The notes beneath the pieces were generated by a model. That model did not search any database, was not told the origin of the DNA, and saw only the letters and a program-made list of their open reading frames with translations. Shown in pieces: positions 8,020-17,005 of a stretch of DNA of 64,000 nucleotides. Position 1 is the stretch's first letter. The number at the start of each line of letters is the position of its first letter. Position numbers and translations under genes: made by a program. Source of the stretch: Oscillospiraceae bacterium (GTDB lineage Bacteria > Bacillota > Clostridia > Oscillospirales > Ruminococcaceae); the NCBI GenBank assembly GCA_009784625.1, contig WRBI01000001.1, positions 1-64,000 on the forward strand, read 5' to 3'.

Positions 8020-9270
8020 ATGAAAGTTCTGGTACTGGGCGTAGGCGCACAAGGCACAACAGTAGCTATGCGGTTGGATGAAGAGCCAAAGGTCACAGAA
8101 ATCATTTGTGCGGATTACGACGAAAAGGCAGTCGACAATCTGGTCAAGACACTTAAAAAAGCGCGCGGCGCAAAAGTTGACGGCAGCAAAACCGAAGACA
8201 TCATCCGAGTCGGCCAAGGTGTTGATCTGGTCGTGAACGCACTGCCGGTCGACTTTAGCAAGCAGGCGCTGGACGCCGCGCTCGCACTTAAAGCGCATTA
8301 CCAAGATTTCGCCGCCGGTGTGGGCATTGTCGAAGAGACCGACGAGGACACATCCAAGACCGGCTGGGTGCGCGGAATCAAGTTTATGTACCAAGATTAC
8401 GGCAGGCGCTTTGCCGAAATTGGCCGGACCGCCGTCATAGGCACCGGCGCAGCGCCCGGACTTATCTGCGTTGTATCCCGCCGCGCTGTCCGTGAACTGG
8501 ATAGCTGCGAGACCATCAACATGCTGGTTTACGAGGGCGGCGAGGCCAAGCGGTTCCAGCCTTTCTGGTGGTCGCCGGAAGTCGCGCTGGGCGATATGAG
8601 CGAGAGCGGCATCGCCTATATAAATGGCGAACTGGTCGAAACCGAAGCCTTCGGCCTGCCTGAGCGCAGAAGCTGGCCCGAAATGGGCGGCAAGGAAGTC
8701 GTAATGGTCGAGCACGCCCACGACGAGCCGGTCTATATGGGTCTGAACGCCGATAAGTTCTTCAAAGGCGCCAAGAACATCTACTTCAAATACGGCGGCG
8801 TTGGCGTTAACTTCGCACGCCCGCTTTATCGCGCCGGGCTGCTCTCCCACGAGGAAGTCGAAATCGACGGGCAGATGATCGTCCCGTTTGACGTCATCCT
8901 GCACCATCTGCCGCCCGCGCCCAAATACAAAGAGGAGATCAAAGAAATCTTGGACGAGGGGCTTGTGTCCGAAGAGGGCGCGTTCGTGGTTGAATGCTAC
9001 GGCCTTAAGAACGGCAAAAAGGTTATGGTTGACGCGCACCTGGGCGCCCCCGGCATTATCGAATCCTTTGAGCGTTCCGGCCTGACCGCTGAGATGTATC
9101 AGACCGGGCAATGCGGCTTCTTGTTCACCAAAATGTTCATTGAGGATAAGTACACGCAAAAGGGCCTGATCTCCACCGATATGCTGGATGACGCACAGGT
9201 CGATTACTACCTGGCCCAGGCTGCCAAGCTTGATATCACCTTGGATATCGAGATCAAAGACGACAAGTAA
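8020..9270 (+). CDS. Saccharopine dehydrogenase-like oxidoreductase, copy 2
   Basis: A 416-residue paralogue of the gene before it, 48 bases downstream and behind AACGGAGGAAAC. The Rossmann motif VLVLGVGAQGTTVA, the central PFWWSPEVALGDM block and the C-terminal SFERSGLTAEMYQTGQCG block are nearly identical in both copies. The main differences are in a loop about 105-120 residues in, where this copy has an extra charged segment around EETDEDTSK. Both copies are intact, so they may form a heteromer or handle related substrates. A terminator hairpin closes the pair. Confidence 0.8.
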   Translation: MKVLVLGVGAQGTTVAMRLDEEPKVTEIICADYDEKAVDNLVKTLKKARGAKVDGSKTEDIIRVGQGVDLVVNALPVDFSKQALDAALALKAHYQDFAAGVGIVEETDEDTSKTGWVRGIKFMYQDYGRRFAEIGRTAVIGTGAAPGLICVVSRRAVRELDSCETINMLVYEGGEAKRFQPFWWSPEVALGDMSESGIAYINGELVETEAFGLPERRSWPEMGGKEVVMVEHAHDEPVYMGLNADKFFKGAKNIYFKYGGVGVNFARPLYRAGLLSHEEVEIDGQMIVPFDVILHHLPPAPKYKEEIKEILDEGLVSEEGAFVVECYGLKNGKKVMVDAHLGAPGIIESFERSGLTAEMYQTGQCGFLFTKMFIEDKYTQKGLISTDMLDDAQVDYYLAQAAKLDITLDIEIKDDK

Positions 9271-9321
9271 TCAGGTTAGGGCGTGTCAACACACCCTAAA
9301 TAATCCGGATGCCAGAACGTC

Positions 9322-9357
9322 GCGCGTGCCAATCAAGCTATTGGCACGCGCTTTATG
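9322..9357 (+). terminator. Terminator after the dehydrogenase pair
   Basis: GCGCGTGCCAAT (9322-9333) pairs perfectly with ATTGGCACGCGC (9340-9351) around a 6-base loop, followed by TTTAT. A smaller hairpin TTAGGG...CCCTAA lies just before it (about 9276-9299). Confidence 0.75.
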
Positions 9358-9395
9358 TCCGGCTTTCAAAATCTATGGCGAGGGATTTTTAACAG

Positions 9396-10736
9396 ATGAG
9401 CGAAGTGCTTAAAAGCTTTATTAAATATGTCGGTCTCAACATCACGGGAATGGTTGTAACCGCGGTAGCCATCTTTACCGACTATTGGTTTATTGCCACG
9501 GCCATGGGTACAAACGGCCTGACCTCGCTGAGCCTTGCTGTGCCGGTCTACAGCATTCTTTGGGGAATCGGGCTGTTGCTGGGGGTGGGCGGGGGCGCCA
9601 AATACGCCGAGCTGAAAGCAGCCGGCGAGCAGGCCAAGGCCAACAAATTCTTCACGATTACAGTGAAAATGGGCGTCATGGTCATCGTCCCCATTATATT
9701 GGCGGGCGCGTTTTTGGGAACCCAAATAAGTATGCTGCTGGGTGCCGAGGGGCAAGTGATCTCAATGACAGCGAGTTACATCCGGGTTTTGCTGCTGCTT
9801 TCCCCGGGTATAATTATGTATAATATCTTTGAGGGTTTCACGCGCAATGACGGTTCCCCAAAAGCCGCGATGATCTCAAGCGTCATTTATAGCGTCATGA
9901 ACATTGTGTGGGATTATATCTTTATCTTCGTCCTCGGGTGGGGGATGTTCGGCGCCGCTTTGGCGACTACCTTTGCGGCACTTTGCGCGCTTGGGTACTT
10001 GCTGGTTTACTGGCTTCAAAAGCGGTCCGGATTCCGTTTAGCCAAAGTGCAGGTCAGGCTGAGACACGTCATTCCCATCTGCATAGTAGGGGGATCATCT
10101 TTCATGGGCGAGTTTTTGTATGGCTTTGTGTTGATCGCTTTTAATCTGACCCTGTTAAACCTGGCCGGAAACGTTGGGGTTGCCGCCTTTGGGATTGTTT
10201 CGAGCATCGCGTTTATTGTAACATACATTTTCTTTGGCATAGGCCAGGGGATTCAGCCGCTTGCCAGCCACTACTACGGCAGGCAGGACAGCAAAAATCT
10301 CAGGAAAGTGCTGAACTATTCCCTGATAACCAGCGCAGCCGTCGCCTTGATCGTTATAGCCGGTATGTTCAACTTTACCGAAACCATAACAGCGATCCTT
10401 AACTCCGAACAAGACCCCATATTAGCCGAACTCGCAAACGAAGGGATACGAATTTACTTCGCCGCCTTCTTGTTCGCCGGGATCACAGTCATTGCTGTTG
10501 CATTTTTGAGTGTGACAAGCGCGCCCAAAGCCGCGCTCGCGCTGTCCATTTTGCAAGGTGGCGTTCTGGTTGTCCCTCTTGTGTTTGCACTGTCGCGGCT
10601 GTTTGGCATTTGGGGCGTTTGGCTTTCCTACCCGATCTCGGAGGTACTGCTGGTTGTTGTCAGTATTTATTGTCTGTCCAAAGCAAACAAAGTTCACCAC
10701 GAGAGCCTGGGGCAGTCAACAACACCCAACCAATAA
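9396..10736 (+). CDS. MATE-family efflux transporter
   Basis: The 446-residue protein has about twelve hydrophobic segments in two similar halves, as in multidrug and toxin extrusion (MATE) transporters. Typical stretches are FIATAMGTNGLTSLSLAVPV in helix 2 and the EGFTRNDGSPKAAM motif after helix 4, which is the conserved loop of the NorM/DinF branch. It would use a Na+ or H+ gradient to export small molecules across the inner membrane. It lies behind the terminator of the dehydrogenase pair and 170 bases before the DapB-like gene, so its transcription may be separate. The substrate is not predictable. Confidence 0.85.
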   Translation: MSEVLKSFIKYVGLNITGMVVTAVAIFTDYWFIATAMGTNGLTSLSLAVPVYSILWGIGLLLGVGGGAKYAELKAAGEQAKANKFFTITVKMGVMVIVPIILAGAFLGTQISMLLGAEGQVISMTASYIRVLLLLSPGIIMYNIFEGFTRNDGSPKAAMISSVIYSVMNIVWDYIFIFVLGWGMFGAALATTFAALCALGYLLVYWLQKRSGFRLAKVQVRLRHVIPICIVGGSSFMGEFLYGFVLIAFNLTLLNLAGNVGVAAFGIVSSIAFIVTYIFFGIGQGIQPLASHYYGRQDSKNLRKVLNYSLITSAAVALIVIAGMFNFTETITAILNSEQDPILAELANEGIRIYFAAFLFAGITVIAVAFLSVTSAPKAALALSILQGGVLVVPLVFALSRLFGIWGVWLSYPISEVLLVVVSIYCLSKANKVHHESLGQSTTPNQ

Positions 10737-10906
10737 CGTCTGTAAATGCCTGAACAACGCCGTCTCCTTGAAAAACTCCATCCGATATGGTAAAATATTC
10801 ACAAAGTATCCGTTTATAAGTCAAAGGGCTTATAAATCCCAGATGGTGTATTCTTCGGGCAGGACGCACACATGTGCGAAAACCATAAAAACAGGAGGAA
10901 ACGAGA

Positions 10907-11989
10907 ATGAATCGCAAACTAAAGGCTGTACAGTACGGGTGCGGAAAGATGAGCGTATATTTAATGCGCTATCTGCTCGAAAAAGGGGCCGACATCGTAG
11001 CCGCTTTTGATGTGAACCCCGCAGTCATCGGCAAAGACATCAGCGAGATTATCGGCGGAAACAATGTTGGGGTAAGCGTATCGAACGCCAAAGACGCGGC
11101 CAAGATGATGGCGCAATTAAAGCCGGACGTCTGTGTGGTCGCCACCCTGAGCACAATGGCGGACATCAAAGATGTGTTTGCCCTTTGCGCGGAGAACGGC
11201 GTAAACGCAATTTCGACTTGCGAAGAATCACTCTACCCCTGGAACTCTTCCCCGGCCATCACCAATGAGCTTGACGCGCTGGCCAAAAAACATGGGGTCA
11301 CCCTTTCGGGCAGCGGCTACCCCGATATGTACTGGGGGATGTTGATCGACACGCTGGCGGGGTCCATGCACAAGATCACCAAAATCAAGGGTGTGAGCAG
11401 CTACAACGTCGAGGATTACGGGATCGCGCTGGCCAAAGGCCACGGGGCCGGGCTGACCGCCGCCGAGTTTGAAAAAGAGATCGCCAGCTATAACGGCATG
11501 TCTTCTGCGCAGCAGCAAAAGCTGGTTGAGAGCGGCGAATACGTACCCAGCTATATGTGGAACCAAAACGGCTGGCTGTGCAGCAAGATGGGACTCACCG
11601 TCACCTCACAGGTACAAAAGTGCATCCCGGCCACACACACCGGTGACCTCAACAGCACAACGCTGGGAATGACCATCAAGGCCGGAGAGCCGACCGGTAT
11701 GTCCGCCATTGTTGTGACCGAAACCGCCCAGGGGATTACGCTGGAAACCGAGTGTATCGGCAAAGTATACGCGCCTGGCGAGTTTGACCGCAACGACTGG
11801 ACATTTTTCGGCGAGCCGGAAACCACCATCAACGTCAACCGCCCGGCCACCGTTGAGCTGACCTGCGCCAATCTGGTCAACCGGATCCCCGCACTGGTCA
11901 ACGCGCAGCCCGGTTACGTTTCCAGCGACAAGCTGCCCAACAATGTCTATCTGATCAAGCCGATCAACGAGTATATAAGCGAAAAATAA
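10907..11989 (+). CDS. DapB-like dehydrogenase (2,4-diaminopentanoate dehydrogenase-like)
   Basis: The 360-residue protein has an N-terminal DapB-type Rossmann fold (VQYGCGKMSVYLMRYLL, then VVAAFDVNPAVIGKDI) and a catalytic-domain pattern NAISTCEESLYPW. This architecture matches the dihydrodipicolinate-reductase-like group that contains 2,4-diaminopentanoate dehydrogenase of ornithine fermentation; its length, well above DapB's roughly 250, also fits. The other ornithine-fermentation genes are absent from the window, so the assignment to that reaction is weak. AGGAGG stands seven bases before ATG 10907. The next gene, a sigma-54 activator, may control this cluster. Confidence 0.65.
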   Translation: MNRKLKAVQYGCGKMSVYLMRYLLEKGADIVAAFDVNPAVIGKDISEIIGGNNVGVSVSNAKDAAKMMAQLKPDVCVVATLSTMADIKDVFALCAENGVNAISTCEESLYPWNSSPAITNELDALAKKHGVTLSGSGYPDMYWGMLIDTLAGSMHKITKIKGVSSYNVEDYGIALAKGHGAGLTAAEFEKEIASYNGMSSAQQQKLVESGEYVPSYMWNQNGWLCSKMGLTVTSQVQKCIPATHTGDLNSTTLGMTIKAGEPTGMSAIVVTETAQGITLETECIGKVYAPGEFDRNDWTFFGEPETTINVNRPATVELTCANLVNRIPALVNAQPGYVSSDKLPNNVYLIKPINEYISEK

Positions 11990-12159
11990 TAAGCGCCTTA
12001 ACGAACATCCTGACAGATAGCTGTAAAAAAATGTTGCCCCTTACGGCGGCTTGATTTTTTATTGTCCTGCGACTACACTGTCAGCATCAGCCACAGTTTT
12101 TTCGCCATCTCTCACCGGCTATACTCAATCCGGTTTCGGTATGCGTTGCTGCCGTCCGG

Positions 12160-12187
12160 TTGACTTGTGTTGGCCCTCTGTTATACT
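12160..12187 (+). promoter_or_regulatory. Sigma-70-type promoter of the sigma-54 activator gene
   Basis: TTGACT (12160-12165) and TATACT (12182-12187) are 16 bases apart. The pair lies 67 bases before the ATG of the activator gene. The rest of the 264-base gap (11990-12253) shows no gene. Confidence 0.55.
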
Positions 12188-12253
12188 ATTTTCAGGGGGT
12201 CAAGAAAAACATACCGGCGCGATAAGCGTTCTGTACACACCCGGTGGAAAGGG

Positions 12254-13645
12254 ATGGAAGAAATGATACATTTAGACGCCGGCCACCGTGCGCAAATCGG
12301 TGATGAGCTGGCGGCGATTTTAGACGCCGCCCTTGACGATGTTCTGGTTACGGACGGGAATGGGCAGGTTATATTGGTATCCGCTAAGTTTAAGCAAATG
12401 TACGGGGTAAACGGCGAGGACGTGATCGGCCAAAATGTATTTACCCTTGAGCGGCAGGGCGTGTTCAAGCCATCTATCACCAAGCTCGTCATCGAACAAA
12501 AGCAGAAAGTCACAATGGTTCAGGAAAACAGAGAGGGCAGAAAAATCATTGTTTCGGCGGTTCCGGTTAAAGACGGGGACGGAAACATCACCAAGATTGT
12601 AAGCTTCTCAAGGGATGTCACCGAACTTATGGAGCTTCAGGAACAGTACCGGAAACTTGAGCGAAAAATCGAGTTCTATTCAAACCGCCTGCATGAATGG
12701 GAGACAAGGGATCTAAAAAGTGATCTGTTCATTGGGAAAAGCAAAGCGATGCAGACCGTTATCGGTCAAATACACAAAATCGCGAAATTTGACGCGAATG
12801 TGCTGTTGACCGGTGAGTCGGGTGTCGGGAAAACCATGTTCGCCCGCCTGATTCACGAAAACAGCGCAAGGTCGGGCGTCGAGCCGGTTGAAGTGAATTG
12901 TGGCGCAATTCCGGAAACGCTTGTGGAATCCGAACTGTTCGGCTATGAAGCCGGCTCTTTCACCGGCGCGAACAAAAAAGGAAAGCTCGGGCTGATGGAG
13001 CTGGCGAGCGGCGGGACGCTGCTGTTGGACGAAGTGAGCGAGATTCCGTTTAGTCTACAAGTGAAACTGCTCAAAGTGATACAGGATAAAGCAATCACAA
13101 GAGTAGGCGGGGTGAAAAGCCTGCCCGTTGACTTCAGACTGATTGCCGCCAGCAATAAAGATTTGCGCGCACTTGTGTCGGCGGGCGGGTTCCGCGAAGA
13201 CCTTTACTACAGGCTAAACGTGATACACATCGAAATCCCCGCCCTGCGGCAGCGCCAGGAAGACATCTTTGCGCTTGCGCTTTATTTTCTTGAAAAGTTC
13301 AACTTGAAGTACAACCTGAAAAAGATTTTGACAAGCGATACGGTGGACGCGCTTGCCCGCTACAATTGGCCGGGCAACATACGCGAGCTGGAAAACCTGA
13401 TTGAGCGCCTGGTGTTGACGGCGGATGCAGATTTGATTGAAGAGGCGGCCCTGCCGGAGTATATCCAGAGCGAGCGGGCAGCGGCTGCGGGGTCTGCAAG
13501 CCTTGACGCCGCGCTGACCGGCCTGGAAAAAAAGATGGTGACAGCCGCTTATCAAAAGCATAAAACCACGGTGGGGGTTGCGCGGGAGCTGGGCATCAGC
13601 CAGCCGACAGCTGTGCGGAAAATACGCAAACATGTAGGCCGGTAA
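12254..13645 (+). CDS. PAS-domain sigma-54-dependent transcriptional activator
   Basis: A 463-residue enhancer-binding protein. Residues about 15-120 form a PAS sensor domain (ILDAALDDVLVTDGNGQVIL), followed by a short coiled coil. The AAA+ domain from about 155 to 395 has Walker A GESGVGKT, the sigma-54 contact loop as GSFTGA (Ser replaces the usual Ala), Walker B GTLLLDEV and the arginine-finger region. The end is a Fis-type helix-turn-helix (VGVARELGISQPTAVRKI). ATG 12254 follows GGAAAGGG; an upstream in-frame extension lies inside the promoter. It most likely activates the sigma-54 promoter at 13820 through the ATTCA-N4-TGAAT repeats directly downstream of its own gene. Confidence 0.9.
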   Translation: MEEMIHLDAGHRAQIGDELAAILDAALDDVLVTDGNGQVILVSAKFKQMYGVNGEDVIGQNVFTLERQGVFKPSITKLVIEQKQKVTMVQENREGRKIIVSAVPVKDGDGNITKIVSFSRDVTELMELQEQYRKLERKIEFYSNRLHEWETRDLKSDLFIGKSKAMQTVIGQIHKIAKFDANVLLTGESGVGKTMFARLIHENSARSGVEPVEVNCGAIPETLVESELFGYEAGSFTGANKKGKLGLMELASGGTLLLDEVSEIPFSLQVKLLKVIQDKAITRVGGVKSLPVDFRLIAASNKDLRALVSAGGFREDLYYRLNVIHIEIPALRQRQEDIFALALYFLEKFNLKYNLKKILTSDTVDALARYNWPGNIRELENLIERLVLTADADLIEEAALPEYIQSERAAAAGSASLDAALTGLEKKMVTAAYQKHKTTVGVARELGISQPTAVRKIRKHVGR

Positions 13646-13668
13646 GACACAGCGCGGCAGAGTCTTAT

Positions 13669-13756
13669 ATTCATATATGAATTGTTATTCAATTATGAAT
13701 ATACAAAAAATGCTGATTACAAGACACTTGCTTAGCCGGGATATTCACATCTGAAT
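13669..13756. promoter_or_regulatory. Three activator-site repeats ATTCA-N4-TGAAT
   Basis: The same dyad occurs three times: 13669-13682, 13687-13700 and 13743-13756, each with 5-bp arms and a 4-base centre. The first two are 18 bases centre to centre. They lie 72-147 bases upstream of the -24 element, the normal place for enhancer sites of a sigma-54 activator. The third is also part of a terminator hairpin. Confidence 0.75.
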
Positions 13757-13770
13757 ATCCCGGCCTTTGT
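13735..13770 (+). terminator. Terminator of the activator gene, overlapping activator site 3
   Basis: GCCGGGATATTCA (13735-13747) pairs perfectly with TGAATATCCCGGC (13752-13764) around a CATC loop, followed by CTTTGTT. The stem contains the third ATTCA-N4-TGAAT copy, so one sequence may serve as DNA site and RNA hairpin. Confidence 0.65.
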
Positions 13771-13819
13771 TATGAGGACAATCAATGGCCGTGGGCGGCT
13801 TAAACTGGTCAATTGTGAG

Positions 13820-13836
13820 TTGGCACAATGTTTGCT
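13820..13836 (+). promoter_or_regulatory. Sigma-54 (-24/-12) promoter
   Basis: TTGGCACAATGTTTGCT matches the RpoN consensus: GG at 13822-13823 and GC at 13834-13835, twelve bases apart. It stands 46 bases before the GTG start of the agmatinase-like gene and would drive the three-gene operon. Confidence 0.85.
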
Positions 13837-13881
13837 TATACATGTAATTGGGCAATATACTTAGAGACAGGGGTGAGACTT

Positions 13882-14844
13882 GTGAGCAAAAGCATAAAAT
13901 ATTTTCCGCCGAGCGCGGCGCACGCCCCGCGCTTTTCGGGCATCAAAACATTTATTCGGCTGCCGCATGTAAAAACCACAGAGGATGTCGATTTCGCGGT
14001 GGTCGGCATTCCGTTTGATACCGGCGCGAGCTATAAAGTCGGCGCAAGGTTTGGCCCGACCGCCATCCGCGAAGCGTCGACCCTGATCCGGAATTACAGC
14101 ATGAATTTGGATGTAAACGTCTTTGATCATCTTTCCGGAGTGGACTACGGAGACTTGCCGGTAAAGCCGGGGTATATCCACGAGACTTACAAAGACATTG
14201 AAGATGGGTTGCAGCCGCTTTTTGACGCGGGCGTGGTGCCGATTTCACTGGGGGGTGATCACTCCATCACCCTTGGGGAACTGCGTGCAGCGGCCAAAAA
14301 ACACGGTCCGGTCGCGCTTGTCCACTTTGATTCCCATCTGGATACCTGGGACAACTACTGGGGGATGAAGTACACCCACGGCACACCTTTTCGCCGGGCG
14401 TGCGAAGAGGGGCTGATCGACACAGCACACTCGATACAGATTGGCATTCGGGGCACCCAATACGGCCCCGAGGATGTGCAGGGTTCGATCGACTTGGGTT
14501 TTGAAGTGTTGACCGCCAACGAGCTGCACAAGATCGGGATGGATGAGGGCGTAAAGCGGATACAAAAAAGAGTCGGCAACGCCAAAACATTCCTGAGCTT
14601 TGACATTGACTTTGTTGACCCCAGCATGGCGCCGGGGACAGGAACGATCGAAATCGGCGGCTTTACCGGCTTTGAGACCATGACCCTTGTACAGGGGCTG
14701 CGGAACATCAAAATCATCGGGATGGATCTGGTGGAGGTTCTGCCGGCCATCGATCCGGCCGGCATCACCGCCTATATGGGCGCGAGCGTCATACACGAAG
14801 TGCTTTCCATCCTGGCTATACAAAAAAGGGATGGCAGGCGCTAA
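13882..14844 (+). CDS. Agmatinase/ureohydrolase-family enzyme
   Basis: A 320-residue ureohydrolase with the full binuclear manganese site: GGDHS, DSHLD (the family usually has DAHLD), and SFDIDFVDP, plus EVLPAIDPAG near the end. Agmatinases split agmatine to putrescine and urea; relatives cleave guanidinobutyrate, guanidinopropionate or formiminoglutamate, so the exact substrate is open. GTG 13882 is taken as start with AGGGGTGAG upstream; an earlier in-frame ATG at 13828 lies inside the sigma-54 promoter and cannot be used from it. The next genes encode an NCS1 permease and a cyclase-family hydrolase. The gene is likely switched on by the upstream activator. Confidence 0.85.
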   Translation: MSKSIKYFPPSAAHAPRFSGIKTFIRLPHVKTTEDVDFAVVGIPFDTGASYKVGARFGPTAIREASTLIRNYSMNLDVNVFDHLSGVDYGDLPVKPGYIHETYKDIEDGLQPLFDAGVVPISLGGDHSITLGELRAAAKKHGPVALVHFDSHLDTWDNYWGMKYTHGTPFRRACEEGLIDTAHSIQIGIRGTQYGPEDVQGSIDLGFEVLTANELHKIGMDEGVKRIQKRVGNAKTFLSFDIDFVDPSMAPGTGTIEIGGFTGFETMTLVQGLRNIKIIGMDLVEVLPAIDPAGITAYMGASVIHEVLSILAIQKRDGRR

Positions 14845-14923
14845 AACCGTTTCGAAAGGAGACAATATTAGAGAAGCGCTGTTGCCGTGAACAAGCTGTC
14901 AAAAACATGATAACTGGGAGTTG

Positions 14924-16261
14924 ATGTCACAAATGCAAATGGAAGATTTTAAACCGATACCGCTGGCGGAAAGATCGCTGTCCACAAAGTCCACATTCAT
15001 GATCTGGGGTGCCTGCAACCTGGTCATTACCTCGGTTTTAACCGGGATGTATATGATCCCAAGCTTATCACTTGAAACCGCTTTGATGGCTATTTTCTTC
15101 GGTTCGGCCATCGGCGCCATCCCGCTTACACTGGTGGCGCTAATGGGCACTAAGACCGGTCTTGCGACAATGGCCGCCAGCCGGGCAACCTTTGGCGTAA
15201 AAGGCTCGATGATCCCTTCGGGCATCAATGTTGTAACACTGGCTGTCTGGTCCTGGATACAGGCCGGGATCGGCGGATATGCGCTTAACTACGCCTCAAT
15301 CATGCTGTTTAATTTTGACAACCACACCATTTACACGATAATTACACAGGTGCTGGTTGTGGTGATCGCGCTTTACGCCATCAAAGGGATCGCGCTTTAC
15401 GAAAAAGTCACCATGGTCGTGCTGGTGTTGATTTTTGGCGCGGTTATTTTCACCGCGGTCACCTCATTCGGTGTGGGTGGAATTTTCGGGTTTGTGGCCG
15501 GCACTTACCCTCTGTATGAAGCCCTCTCAACCATGGAGGTGTTCGACCTGGTAGTCGTCACCGCCCTGACCTGGACACCATTGGCCGCCGACTACAACCG
15601 GTACTGCAAAACACAGAGAGCATCGGTCTTGGGCACCGGACTGGGCTACACCTTGGGCTCGACCCTGTCTAAAGGGATTGGCGCGCTGGTGATCGTGATG
15701 ATCCTGCTCACCGGAACGGAAGTCCCTCTGGACGCGGACGGCGGAATCCACACTTCCGAAGTGTTCAGTATGGTCGGATTCGGAATCGCCGGCGCGATCG
15801 CGATCTTTATGTCGGTTATTGCCGCCAATGTCATGTGCGTCTACAGCTCTACCATCTCTTTCCTCAACATCTTCCCCAGAGCCTCATTCAGAAAGTCGGC
15901 AATCGGCATCGGCGTCATCTGTGTGGTCGGCGCTGTGTTCAGCGGGATACTCGGCGTATTTCTTGACTGGATCTTCCTGCTTGGCGCGCTGTTCATGCCT
16001 CTGTTCGCAATCATAATCGCGGATTTCTATGTGATTCAAAAACAAAACTATCAGATTGACGCAATCCTTTCGCCCGAAACCCACAAAGAGTACAGCTACT
16101 CAAACGGCTGGAACTTGAAAGCGATCGTGGTCTATCTTTTCTCGGCCGGGCTTTCTTATTACTGGATTATCAACCCCATCCCGATTGGGTTTACCATTCC
16201 GGCTTTTGTCATTGCGTTCGTTCTCTACATCCTTGCCTGCAAGTACGTCAAAACCAAGTAA
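14924..16261 (+). CDS. NCS1-family permease (cytosine/purine type)
   Basis: The 445-residue membrane protein has about twelve hydrophobic helices and the features of nucleobase:cation symporter-1 proteins: FMIWGACNLVITSVLTG in helix 1, SRATFGVKGS after helix 2-3, and LAVWSWIQAGIGGYALN in helix 3. Family members import cytosine, purines, allantoin, hydantoins or thiamine. It is the second gene of the sigma-54 operon. ATG 14924 is preceded by GGGAG; a TTG three bases earlier is also possible. Its transported compound is probably the substrate of the neighbouring hydrolases, but cannot be read from the sequence. Confidence 0.85.
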   Translation: MSQMQMEDFKPIPLAERSLSTKSTFMIWGACNLVITSVLTGMYMIPSLSLETALMAIFFGSAIGAIPLTLVALMGTKTGLATMAASRATFGVKGSMIPSGINVVTLAVWSWIQAGIGGYALNYASIMLFNFDNHTIYTIITQVLVVVIALYAIKGIALYEKVTMVVLVLIFGAVIFTAVTSFGVGGIFGFVAGTYPLYEALSTMEVFDLVVVTALTWTPLAADYNRYCKTQRASVLGTGLGYTLGSTLSKGIGALVIVMILLTGTEVPLDADGGIHTSEVFSMVGFGIAGAIAIFMSVIAANVMCVYSSTISFLNIFPRASFRKSAIGIGVICVVGAVFSGILGVFLDWIFLLGALFMPLFAIIIADFYVIQKQNYQIDAILSPETHKEYSYSNGWNLKAIVVYLFSAGLSYYWIINPIPIGFTIPAFVIAFVLYILACKYVKTK

Positions 16262-16281
16262 CCGACACAGGAGGAGATATC

Positions 16282-16935
16282 ATGTTCAAAGTGAAAAAGT
16301 TTGTCGACCTTTCCTGGCCGTTGACAAAGGACACGCCCATTTATCCGGGAGACCCTGAGCCGAACATCGAAGTTGCCACAACGATCGAGAATGAGGGCTT
16401 TAACCTTTCCAGCGTTTTTATCGGGACACAGACAGGTACACATGTCGACGCGCCCTATCATTTTTCAAACGACGGCGATACCATTGACAAAATGGAGCTC
16501 GACTTCTTCATTGGAGAAGCGGTGGTCATCCCCGTGCTCGGCAAAAAAGCCAACGAAGAGATCACAATGGCGGATATTCAGCCGCACAAAGACAAGGTCA
16601 CGCCCGGAAAGATCGTCATGTTTTACACCAACTGGGACAAAAAGCGGGGCACGGATGAATTCTTCACCCACCCCTATCTCTCGGTGGAGGTCGCGCGGTT
16701 TATCGCCGACAACGGCACCCGCTTTGTCTGCATCGACACAATTAACGTGGACAAAACCGGCGGCACTGAGTTCCCCGTTCACGACTTGTTTGTTGAAAAG
16801 CGGCTGGTGATCGGCGAGAACATGACGGGCTTTGACAAAATTGACTTTGACGATGTTGTGTTGGCGGCGTTCCCGATGAATATTGTGGGCACAGACGGCT
16901 CCCCGGTGCGCGCCGTCGCTATGGAGATGGCATAG
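16282..16935 (+). CDS. Cyclase-family metal-dependent hydrolase
   Basis: The 217-residue protein belongs to the cyclase (kynurenine formamidase-like) family. The signature metal motif appears as TGTHVDAPYHF at residues about 52-62, preceded by DLSWPLTKDTPIYPGDP, and a C-terminal HDLFVEKRLVIGENM matches the conserved end of the active site. Such enzymes hydrolyse formamides, cyclic amides or lactones. AGGAGG lies directly before ATG 16282, 20 bases after the permease. Together with the agmatinase-like enzyme it suggests stepwise amide or guanidine hydrolysis of one imported compound. Confidence 0.85.
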   Translation: MFKVKKFVDLSWPLTKDTPIYPGDPEPNIEVATTIENEGFNLSSVFIGTQTGTHVDAPYHFSNDGDTIDKMELDFFIGEAVVIPVLGKKANEEITMADIQPHKDKVTPGKIVMFYTNWDKKRGTDEFFTHPYLSVEVARFIADNGTRFVCIDTINVDKTGGTEFPVHDLFVEKRLVIGENMTGFDKIDFDDVVLAAFPMNIVGTDGSPVRAVAMEMA

Positions 16936-17005
16936 CAGGGCGCTTTCGCTGCGGCTGCCGCGCGTCCTCACGTTTGCTGGGAGCTTATTAGCGTCACAAA
17001 ATCAA

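Noticed and set aside
7870..9159. Long minus-strand open frame of 429 codons opposite the second dehydrogenase
   Set aside because: It is antisense to a clearly conserved gene, has no ribosome site and no recognisable family; GC-rich codon use creates such shadows.
9342..9358. TTGGCACGCGCTTTAT as a sigma-54 promoter before the MATE gene
   Set aside because: It is the right arm of a perfect terminator hairpin and lacks the GC of the -12 element.
13828..13881. ATG 13828 as start of the agmatinase-like gene
   Set aside because: It lies inside the sigma-54 promoter, upstream of any transcript start from it.
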